25,708 nucleotides of DNA from a virus: positions 3,674 to 29,381 of the IMG/VR virus record IMGVR_UViG_3300030103_003226. One strand, 5' to 3'. Positions 13,310 to 19,442 of this stretch are shown in pieces. A program made the translations under genes and the position numbers. The notes under the pieces were generated by a model. It did no database searches. It had not been told where the DNA came from and saw nothing but the letters and a program-made list of their open reading frames with translations. The number at the start of each line of letters is the position of its first letter. Position 1 is the stretch's first letter.

Positions 13310-14092
13310 TTATTTATTGTTTTGTGGCAAGAATTGAGTGGATACTCTTCCTCTGAAGTTATAATTACCAGAATGTATTAAGCTACTAGCTATATCTGCA
13401 TATACTTTACCACCTATTTTCTGCCATAAACGACAAAAAGCATAATCTTCAGACAAGTATCTTTTAGTTTCTGGTTCAATCATTGTATCAAAAAAAGCAT
13501 AATTCCAATCAGAAGTGCCGTGATAACCAAATGTTTTATCGTGAGGATCACCTAAATGCTGATCAGATTTAAATCTTAAATTAGGATAAGCCTTTGCCAT
13601 CTTTTCAAATACTTGTTTTTTAATCAACATATATCCAGTTGCTCCATCCAAAACTTCTATAAATCCTTTTTCTACTTTTACTTTGTTAGGATTAGTAACG
13701 TTTAAGTTATATTGTAAAGATGCTGAGTGAAGTTCATCTTCAGATATATTAGGGTTGTCTTTGACTCTTCTTATAGTTTTTGTCCAATCAATAGTTTTGC
13801 GTGGGTACACTCCTGTAACAACTTCTTTATCAAGATCCAACATTCTAAATATTGATTCAGGGTCAAAAGATATATCAGCGTCAATAAACATTAAGTGAGT
13901 ATAATCTCCGTCCATAAACAATTGAACTAAAGTATTACGTGCTCTTGTTATTAAAGACTCATTACCTATCGTACCAAATTGTAATTCTATTTTTTTTGTT
14001 GCAGCCAAAGCTGCTAATTGAAGGCAACTTTTAAAATAGTCTGCTGTAATTAAACCACCATAACAAGGTGTACCTATAAATAGTTTTGTCAT
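13310..14092 (-). CDS. GT-A fold glycosyltransferase
   Basis: This 260-aa protein begins TKLFIGTPCYGGLITADYF and has the metal-binding DxD in THLMFIDADISF (D71, D73), followed by RMLDLDKEVVTGVYPRK. A later acidic block, RYLSEDYAFCRLW, fits the catalytic-base region of family 2-like glycosyltransferases. It lacks membrane segments. Such enzymes are common in marine phages and transfer a sugar from a nucleotide-sugar donor; donor and acceptor are unknown here. It overlaps the preceding gene by an ATGA junction and precedes the tail accessory gene. In the same operon as seven oxygenase-like genes, it could glycosylate hydroxylated residues, which is inference. Confidence 0.85.
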   Translation of the reverse strand: MTKLFIGTPCYGGLITADYFKSCLQLAALAATKKIELQFGTIGNESLITRARNTLVQLFMDGDYTHLMFIDADISFDPESIFRMLDLDKEVVTGVYPRKTIDWTKTIRRVKDNPNISEDELHSASLQYNLNVTNPNKVKVEKGFIEVLDGATGYMLIKKQVFEKMAKAYPNLRFKSDQHLGDPHDKTFGYHGTSDWNYAFFDTMIEPETKRYLSEDYAFCRLWQKIGGKVYADIASSLIHSGNYNFRGRVSTQFLPQNNK

Positions 14093-14832
14093 TTATAATT
14101 TTTCTTTGTCCATACTTTAGTTTTGTATGTGTCAAATAATGTAGAAAACCATTTCCAACTCCAAACATGTATTTTGGCTCTTAAATTTTTATCTTTGATA
14201 ACTTTCATTTTCCAATCATCTCGTTTGAATGGAAAAACTAAAGCAATAGGTGTACCTTTTTTAATTGTCTTTGATGTAGTCTCATGTAAATTCCAATCTG
14301 TTAAGAAAAATGGTAAGTTAATATAAGCTTCATAATTATCTGTATCTACGATACCTGTAATTAATCTTGTATCTTTTTTTTCTGTGTTAAAAGGAGATGT
14401 AAAAATACAGCTATAACCTGGTGGAGTTTTAATAAGCCAAGGATTTAAAAACTTAAAAGATAAAGGAATTTCATTAGGATGAACCATAGATAAACTTATT
14501 TGGTCTTGAGTGTGATTTTGAACACCAACATTAAAATCTTTCATCCACTGATCAGTAGTGTCATCTATATCTAATCTCGCTGGTATTATTTCTATTTCAA
14601 AAGTTTTTGCTTCTAAGTCTTCTTTCTTTCTAAACATAAAATCACAAGGAGATAGTATTGCGTATCCCATAGTAATGCTGTCTAGTACAGGTTGGCATTT
14701 TTTTACAGTCACTGTAAAATCATCAAGATGTAAAACACTTTTTAATTTTTTAAACCAATCAGGTGTAACTTTTTTAACAGGAACTGGGTGTGGAATTAAA
14801 TCAGCAATCTGACTTATAAATTTTATTTTCAT
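14089..14832 (-). CDS. DUF6065-like protein of unknown function
   Basis: This 247-aa protein has blocks that match what I remember of DUF6065: DLIPHPVPVKKVTPDWFKKL near the N terminus, KKCQPVLDSITMGYAILSPCD, NPWLIKTPPGYSCIFTSPFN, GIVDTDNYEAYINLPFFLTDW and KGTPIALVFPFKRDDW. The layout (Pro-Trp-Phe start, hydrophobic beta core, then PFKRD) suggests a beta-rich enzyme-like or ligand-binding fold, possibly related to cupins. No activity is established. It overlaps both neighbours by ATGA junctions, with the glycosyltransferase downstream and an oxygenase upstream, so it is probably expressed with them in fixed proportion and may act in the same pathway. Confidence 0.72.
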   Translation of the reverse strand: MKIKFISQIADLIPHPVPVKKVTPDWFKKLKSVLHLDDFTVTVKKCQPVLDSITMGYAILSPCDFMFRKKEDLEAKTFEIEIIPARLDIDDTTDQWMKDFNVGVQNHTQDQISLSMVHPNEIPLSFKFLNPWLIKTPPGYSCIFTSPFNTEKKDTRLITGIVDTDNYEAYINLPFFLTDWNLHETTSKTIKKGTPIALVFPFKRDDWKMKVIKDKNLRAKIHVWSWKWFSTLFDTYKTKVWTKKNYK

Positions 14833-15341
14833 TCTCCCTCTCTATAAAAAATATTAAGTGTATATCGTGGTGAGCTGTCCCCAAAAGATTGAAGATCTCC
14901 GTGTTTAACTTTAGATCCATTAAAAAATAAAGCTCTATTTTCCACGAAACCTATATGACTCGATAACTCTTCATTGGATAAAAATCCTGTGCCATTGTTT
15001 AACAAAGGTTCTCCTTTAACAAAAAGAAGAAAATTAGCACACCCTCCTTTCTGATCATCAATATGAAACAAAGGTTTTTCAGTATTTAATCTTAAATGAG
15101 AATGAAGAGAGATAGGAACTAAATTTCTATGTGGAAAAAAATACTGTTTGATTAATTTTAATAACGGATCATTTTTAAATGATTCAGGAAAAGTGAAACG
15201 TTTGCCGTATAAATTACCTTCATTATCCCATATTTCTTTATGATTAGTATTTAATATGTTGTCTTGTAGTGATTTTAATGTTTCTTTTTCAAGAAAGTTG
15301 TCAACATACATGACAAACTCTGTATTTTTATTGTGTTGCAT
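14829..15341 (-). CDS. 2OG-Fe(II) oxygenase-like protein (HID type)
   Basis: This 170-aa protein is short for the fold. It has an N-terminal strand and helix (FVMYVDNFLEKETLKSL), a middle with LVPISLHSHLRLN, then PLFHIDDQKGG with H93 and D95, FLLFVKGEP, ENRALFFNGSKVKHGD with distal H147, and PRYTLNIFY with R159. All four expected residues are present. The ATG at 15341 follows AGGTGG six to eight bases upstream and overlaps the 93-aa gene by 14 bases; the stop overlaps the DUF6065-like start. The closest recognisable type is the small DUF6445-like oxygenases, an identification of low certainty. The substrate is unknown. Confidence 0.82.
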   Translation of the reverse strand: MQHNKNTEFVMYVDNFLEKETLKSLQDNILNTNHKEIWDNEGNLYGKRFTFPESFKNDPLLKLIKQYFFPHRNLVPISLHSHLRLNTEKPLFHIDDQKGGCANFLLFVKGEPLLNNGTGFLSNEELSSHIGFVENRALFFNGSKVKHGDLQSFGDSSPRYTLNIFYREGE

Positions 15342-15609
15342 AATCCACCTTTAAGTATTCTATTTTCTTTAACCAATCTTTAGGGATAGCAATAGCACCA
15401 CCACCTGTAATATCATCTTTATCTCTGCTATACGAACGCATAATAATTATTTTTTCTTTACCATTATGTACCATCCACCCTACTTCTTGGCACACGGCCA
15501 ACGGAGCATTAATAACATCTTTAATATCAAGCCACCCTGTCTCTGTATCACGAGCATCTATCCACGTTACACGGACCATAGGGATTTCATCAATATTAAA
15601 TTCTTTCAT
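15328..15609 (-). CDS. Conserved hypothetical protein, 93 aa
   Basis: This 93-aa protein has strands and conserved-looking blocks: VRVTWIDARDTETGWLDI, CQEVGWMVHNGKEKIIIMRSYS and GGGAIAIPKDWLKKIEYL. The pattern (W-D-A-x-D-x-x-x-G-W, then V-G-W, then strand, then I-P-x-x-W) recurs in small proteins of marine phages, where no function is known. It may be a small beta-barrel. It is coupled by ATGA to the oxygenase at 15606-16277 and overlaps the next one by 14 bases. A DNA- or RNA-binding role is only a guess and I do not assign it. Confidence 0.75.
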   Translation of the reverse strand: MKEFNIDEIPMVRVTWIDARDTETGWLDIKDVINAPLAVCQEVGWMVHNGKEKIIIMRSYSRDKDDITGGGAIAIPKDWLKKIEYLKVDYATQ

Positions 15610-16277
15610 AATTTCATGTAATTGTAATTATCATACTTTGAGTGCGTGTTACTTATAATATCAAAAGCTATCGTAATTCTATTGTCTGATAAAACTTCGT
15701 CTGTATAATGTGGTAAATTAGAATTAAACAATGTGATTTTACCGACTTCATTTTTACTAGAATAAATTTCTTTTGTTTCAAACCATTTAAAAGGGTTAAT
15801 ATAATGAGTATAAGTATTATCAACATCAACACATATATTACCTGATAATAAACAATCATTTGAGGTATTGTGAGCATGTAGTTCAATTTTTTGACCTTTT
15901 GTCATTACATTTGCCCAACATTGAATTTTTAAATTAAGAGGTTTTTCTTCTAATATTTTTTCGTAAATCTCGTTAATATTGTTTACAATACTGTTTTTAA
16001 TTTTTTGTATATTTTTATCTTCCCAGTCTAATACGTTGTAATAATTAAATCTTGAAGTCAAACTGTCATTACCTAAACCTGTATCGCCATCAGTATTACT
16101 TTTAGGTGAATCTTCTAATATTGTTTTTTCTTTTGATTTTATTATGTTTGAAACAACATCAAAATTTACATCATTTATAATATTTTCAAATATGTAAAAA
16201 TTATAATCAACATCAAAAGGTGTCTTTTTAAATCCACTTTTCATTATTATTAAATCTACTACGTTAAAGTTTTCCAT
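15606..16277 (-). CDS. 2OG-Fe(II) oxygenase-like protein (H-x-H type, divergent)
   Basis: This 223-aa protein has a beta-helix core KGQKIELHAHNTSN (H134, H136), then LLSGNICVDVDN, a strand GKITLFNSNLPHYTDE (H190) and NRITIAFDI (R200). It is more divergent than the other H-x-H members: the usual SGVYY strand is SGNICVD. The ATG at 16277 overlaps the upstream gene by 19 bases. An alternative ATG at 16244 (MKSGFKKTPFDV) would leave a 14-base gap. Neither has a clear ribosome binding site, so the start is open. An Asn/Asp-rich segment lies at about 60-95. The substrate is unknown. Confidence 0.8.
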   Translation of the reverse strand: MENFNVVDLIIMKSGFKKTPFDVDYNFYIFENIINDVNFDVVSNIIKSKEKTILEDSPKSNTDGDTGLGNDSLTSRFNYYNVLDWEDKNIQKIKNSIVNNINEIYEKILEEKPLNLKIQCWANVMTKGQKIELHAHNTSNDCLLSGNICVDVDNTYTHYINPFKWFETKEIYSSKNEVGKITLFNSNLPHYTDEVLSDNRITIAFDIISNTHSKYDNYNYMKL

Positions 16278-16720
16278 GCTATTGTGTGCCTGTTTTTGTT
16301 AGATAAATTTATGTTAGCGTGATGTATAATTGCAGCGTTAAAAACGATTAGTCTATTTTTTTTATAAGGAATTGACTCTTTGCCCTCATTAATAAAAAGT
16401 TCACCTTTCCACTCTTCTTTCCAATCGTCAGGTAAAAAAAGTAAAGTTGTATCACCATCATCTTCATGAGGCTTACCTCCTGCATGGGGAGGATAAAGGT
16501 TTACATATATTCTTAATAACTCTTTAGTTTTTGTCATTTTTTTTTCATTAAATATATCTAGAAGAAAATTGTGACTAAGACGATCTGTAGTAACACAATT
16601 AAAAAAACCAACATTATCAGAGAATGTGCCATGAACATTCCATGTCATTTTTGTTAGTTCAACTTGAACAAACTTTAGTAAATCATCACTTAAAACATTA
16701 TCGTATACGTCAATGTTCAT
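16259..16720 (-). CDS. 2OG-Fe(II) oxygenase-like protein (HED type)
   Basis: This 153-aa compact oxygenase has an N-terminal strand and helix (NIDVYDNVLSDDLLKFVQ), then YPPHAGGKPHEDDGDTTLLF with H85 and D87, WKGELFINEG, RLIVFNAAIIHHANIN (H133 or H134) and NRHTIAWKTL with R144. The pattern is that of small prolyl-4-hydroxylase/SM-20-like proteins. The ATG forms an ATGA overlap with the upstream paralogous oxygenase gene. It is the shortest of the eleven, close to a minimal beta-helix. The substrate is unknown. Confidence 0.85.
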   Translation of the reverse strand: MNIDVYDNVLSDDLLKFVQVELTKMTWNVHGTFSDNVGFFNCVTTDRLSHNFLLDIFNEKKMTKTKELLRIYVNLYPPHAGGKPHEDDGDTTLLFLPDDWKEEWKGELFINEGKESIPYKKNRLIVFNAAIIHHANINLSNKNRHTIAWKTLT

Positions 16721-17379
16721 TCGTTGATAGGATCCTTTTTTGTTAAATGTAAATTAAAAGATACAGATCTTCTTTCTTCATTAGGGGTTCTGAATGGATA
16801 TACACCATGGGATAGCCAAGATGGAAATAAGTATATTGCACCTATTTCAGGAGTAGCTTGATGCTTATGTCCACTGAAGGTAGCAGCCTGACCGGCATGC
16901 CAAATAATATCACCTACACACGGATAATGATCTTCTTTTTTGTATTCATCTTTAAGACCAGGAGGAACTCTTAAATAAATTACACCTGACAATTCACCTT
17001 GATGTATATGAAAAGGATTAAAGTCGCCAGCCCACTGGCTTACGACCCACATAGATTCTATTACCATTTTACCAACAAACGCTGGAGATATAGTATCACT
17101 AGCAGGAGGAATAGATATGTATTGTTTAACTATTTCACCTAAAGCATTTATTAATGGGTTAAATGTTTTACTTGCTAAATCTTCTTGAGGATAACGTACC
17201 TCTTTTTGTACATTACCAGCTAAATTCATTGAATGATCATATTTTTTAGATAATTTTTCATCATCTAATAATTCTGTTGCCCTATCATCTAATATTTTAA
17301 TTAGATCTAAAGGCAATTTACCTTGTAATATTGTTGGACCAAATGGTCTAATAGCATGGAAATCTACTTCAGTTGACAT
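16717..17379 (-). CDS. 2OG-Fe(II) oxygenase-like protein (H-x-H type), first gene of the minus operon
   Basis: This 220-aa protein is a close paralogue of the plus-strand protein at 6703-7356. The core shows GDFNPFHIHQGELSGVIYL (H124, H126, E129), YLFPSWLSHGVYPF (H191) and ERRSVSFNLHL (R203/R204). Its H-I-H-x-x-E layout also resembles a cupin metal motif. The start is taken at ATG 17379 with AAAGGAAA at 17390-17383; an ATG 42 bases further upstream has no such site. It differs from its paralogue mainly in a longer middle loop (about 90-105) and a DIIWHAGQA segment before the distal His. As the first gene after the divergent promoter region it may be expressed most strongly in the operon. Confidence 0.88.
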   Translation of the reverse strand: MSTEVDFHAIRPFGPTILQGKLPLDLIKILDDRATELLDDEKLSKKYDHSMNLAGNVQKEVRYPQEDLASKTFNPLINALGEIVKQYISIPPASDTISPAFVGKMVIESMWVVSQWAGDFNPFHIHQGELSGVIYLRVPPGLKDEYKKEDHYPCVGDIIWHAGQAATFSGHKHQATPEIGAIYLFPSWLSHGVYPFRTPNEERRSVSFNLHLTKKDPINE

Positions 17380-17407
17380 GCGTTTCCTTTCTTTGCATAA
17401 ATATCTA

Positions 17408-17436
17408 TTGTCATATAGCAATTATTTGCCTATAAA
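17408..17436 (+). promoter_or_regulatory. Strong candidate promoter of the ejection-protein operon
   Basis: TTGTCA (17408-17413, 5 of 6) and TATAAA (17431-17436, 5 of 6) are exactly 17 bases apart, the best sigma70-like match seen in the window. Transcription would start near 17443, giving a leader of about 70 bases that includes a hairpin at 17461-17477. Confidence 0.6.
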
Positions 17437-17463
17437 TATACATTTAAATAGGCTTTTATTCAA
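17435..17463 (-). promoter_or_regulatory. Candidate promoter of the 14-gene minus operon
   Basis: On the minus strand TTGAAT (17463-17458, 4 of 6) and TATATT (17440-17435, 5 of 6) are 17 bases apart. Transcription would start near 17428, about 49 bases before the ATG at 17379. Its -10 box overlaps the -10 box of the opposite promoter by two bases. Confidence 0.5.
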
Positions 17464-17483
17464 GGTCGGCCTCCTTGCGTTTT
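17461..17483 (+). promoter_or_regulatory. Leader hairpin followed by a T-run
   Basis: CAAGG (17461-17465) pairs perfectly with CCTTG (17473-17477) around a 7-base loop, and CGTTTTT follows. It lies in the inferred leader of the plus-strand operon and could attenuate transcription or stabilise the RNA. The stem is short for an intrinsic terminator. It also touches the -35 box of the minus promoter. Confidence 0.35.
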
Positions 17484-17503
17484 TCAATCACATAAATTGC
17501 ACT

Positions 17504-17508
17504 AGGAG
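17504..17508 (+). promoter_or_regulatory. Ribosome binding site of the 305-aa gene
   Basis: AGGAG lies three bases before the ATG at 17512, just upstream of the first gene of the internal virion protein operon. Confidence 0.65.
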
Positions 17509-17511
17509 ATT

Positions 17512-18429
17512 ATGCTTAAAAAATTACGAAAAATGGTGGCGAAAGCGCTACCTGGAGATTCTGAAAAATATTTGGGTACCGTACTCGCATTAGCGACAGG
17601 TAATCCGTTATACGCAGGAATAGGAGCGTTAGCAGATCCTGATGCAGGATTTGGAGAAGTAGCTACAGCAGCATTTTTAGCAAACGCAAGTCCTGGTATA
17701 GGACCATTTCAAAGTGGAATTGGAAAAGCAGCAGATCCAAAGAATTTAACAATGTTTGATAAATTTCTTGGACGTGGAAAAACTGGTGCAGGCTCTTTTG
17801 GAGAATTCTTTTTAGGTAAAAAAGGTGGTGCTGACGGTTTATTTGGAAGTGACGGAAAATTTGTACCTACAAAACAAGTTGAGGGTGCAGATGGAAAAAT
17901 GGTTGATAAGATAGACACTGCAAAATTATTAGGTGCATTAAGTGGAGCAAGTGCGGTTACAGGTGCAGCATTATCGCCGTTTGGAATATTTGATACACCA
18001 AAACCAGAAAAAGGTGAATTTGATGGTACGTTTCCAGGTTCTGATTACGTAGCAAAACCATTTAATTTAACACCTGGTCAATTATTAGACTTACAATTAG
18101 GTGGTGGCATTTCTGGAAATTATTATGATATGCAAGGTAACTTAATACAAAATGCAGCACAAGGTGGTTTCATGCAAGAACCAACAAATGGATTAAAAGA
18201 AATTGAAAATACAATGAAAATGGCACAAGGAGGTACGACAGAGTTCCCTCGTAGAACTGGCGAAATAAGTGGACCAGGTACAGGTACATCTGATAGTATT
18301 CCTGCTATGTTAAGTGATGGTGAATTTGTTATGACGGCCAAAGCTGTAAAAGGCGCAGGCGGTGGTGATAGAATGGCCGGTGCAAGAAAGATGTATCAGA
18401 TGATGGATCAATTAGAAGGAAAAGTATAA
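17512..18429 (+). CDS. Internal virion-type protein, 305 aa
   Basis: The N-terminal third is Ala/Gly-rich and mildly hydrophobic (YLGTVLALATGNPLYAGIGALADP). The middle has Gly-rich turns (GKKGGADGLFGSDGKF) and a second hydrophobic stretch (LLGALSGASAVTGAALSPFG). The C-terminal 60 residues carry a block that I recognise from marine podoviruses: SGPGTGTSDSIPAMLSDGEF, then VMTAKAVKGAGGG and ARKMYQMMDQLEGK. That block probably mediates assembly, since it recurs in phage virion proteins with otherwise different N termini. It is the first gene of a five-gene operon behind the strong promoter candidate and overlaps the next gene by one base. A role in the internal core or in DNA ejection is inferred from the operon. 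Confidence 0.8.
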   Translation: MLKKLRKMVAKALPGDSEKYLGTVLALATGNPLYAGIGALADPDAGFGEVATAAFLANASPGIGPFQSGIGKAADPKNLTMFDKFLGRGKTGAGSFGEFFLGKKGGADGLFGSDGKFVPTKQVEGADGKMVDKIDTAKLLGALSGASAVTGAALSPFGIFDTPKPEKGEFDGTFPGSDYVAKPFNLTPGQLLDLQLGGGISGNYYDMQGNLIQNAAQGGFMQEPTNGLKEIENTMKMAQGGTTEFPRRTGEISGPGTGTSDSIPAMLSDGEFVMTAKAVKGAGGGDRMAGARKMYQMMDQLEGKV

Positions 18430-19442
18430 TGGCTACTCAAACACAATATCAATATCAGCTACCACCAGAATATGTACAAGAACGTCAAAAAGATTTACTC
18501 TTAACATTATTTGGTTCACAAGGTCAGGAACCAACTTTACCAGATGGATCACCTAATCCTGATTATGTACAAGGTTTAATAAATCAACCACGTGATATAC
18601 CTAAGCAAACTGTTGCAGGGTTCACGCAACCACAACAAGACGCTTTTGCATTAGCAAATCAAGGTATTGGAGCTTTTCAACCTTATATAACTCAAGCAGG
18701 TCAAACAGCAGTAGGTGCGGGACAGACAGCAAATTTAGCAGGTCAAACTTTACAAGGAGCAACACAACAGTTTGTTCCAACAACGCAAAATATAGATCAG
18801 TTTAGAGATCCTTATCAACAGTTTGTAACAAACGAAGCATTAAAAGAAATTGATAAACAAGGTGCAATGGCACAATCAAATCTTGCAAGTGCTGCACAAA
18901 AAGCAGGAGCTTTTGGTGGCTCACGTTTTGGAGTACAAGAAGCAGAATTACAAAGAAACTTAGGTGACATAAAATCACGACGTATATTTGAAGATAAATC
19001 AAGAAACTATCAACAAGCTTTAGCAGGAGCTCAAGCTGCACAAGAAGCTCAACAACGTAGACAATTATCTGCAGGGCAACAATTAACAGGATTATCAGGT
19101 CAATTAGGAAATCTTGCAAGAACGCAAGGGGGTATCGGTCAATTAGGTCAACAAATGTTTGGACAAGATTTAAGCACCTTACTTGGTGTAGGCGGTCAAC
19201 AACAACAATTACTACAAGCAGGTCTTGAAGCTCAAAGACAAAATCTTGCAGCTCAACAACAAGAACCTTTCCAACGAATTTCTTTTGGTACAGATATATT
19301 GGCTGGATTACCTTTTGGTGGTCAGACTATTTCACAAATGCCAGTAACACCAGCTAATCCATTCTTACAATTTGCAGGAGGTATTGGTTCACTCGGCACA
19401 GGAATTGGAAGTTTATTAGAGGGATTTGGATCTCTTAAATAA
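18429..19442 (+). CDS. Internal virion/ejection-type protein, Gln-rich, 337 aa
   Basis: This 337-aa protein is rich in Gln, Ala and Gly with long helical stretches (LASAAQKAGAFGGSRFG, AGAQAAQEAQQRRQLSAGQQ). The segment DPYQQFVTNEALKEIDKQG followed by AQSNLASAAQKAGAFGG is typical of internal virion proteins in marine podoviruses. The C-terminal 30 residues are a glycine-zipper-like hydrophobic stretch (LQFAGGIGSLGTGIGSLLEG), which suggests membrane contact during DNA delivery. It is joined to both neighbours by one-base TAATG overlaps. No enzymatic motif is seen. The function is inferred from composition and position. Confidence 0.8.
   Translation: MATQTQYQYQLPPEYVQERQKDLLLTLFGSQGQEPTLPDGSPNPDYVQGLINQPRDIPKQTVAGFTQPQQDAFALANQGIGAFQPYITQAGQTAVGAGQTANLAGQTLQGATQQFVPTTQNIDQFRDPYQQFVTNEALKEIDKQGAMAQSNLASAAQKAGAFGGSRFGVQEAELQRNLGDIKSRRIFEDKSRNYQQALAGAQAAQEAQQRRQLSAGQQLTGLSGQLGNLARTQGGIGQLGQQMFGQDLSTLLGVGGQQQQLLQAGLEAQRQNLAAQQQEPFQRISFGTDILAGLPFGGQTISQMPVTPANPFLQFAGGIGSLGTGIGSLLEGFGSLK

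Noticed and set aside
13291-13330. TATACT upstream of the 614-aa gene as its promoter
   Set aside because: It lies only five bases from the ATG and the nearest -35-like TTGCCA is 20 bases away; the operon spacing makes read-through more likely.
5362-17379. TET/JBP-type DNA base hydroxylation by the oxygenases
   Set aside because: None of the proteins shows the extended TET/JBP signature that I could recognise, and no hypermodification partner such as a deaminase or kinase is seen; left only as a low alternative.
17380-17421. ATG-side extension of the 16717-17379 gene to 17421
   Set aside because: The extra residues have no ribosome binding site, while AAAGGAAA precedes ATG 17379; the paralogue at 6703 also begins close to the RPFGP block.
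18802-19119. Minus-strand open frame of 105 aa opposite the Gln-rich protein
   Set aside because: It is almost all Leu/Val/Ile/Gln because the opposite strand encodes Gln/Ala/Asn/Lys codons; no start signal.
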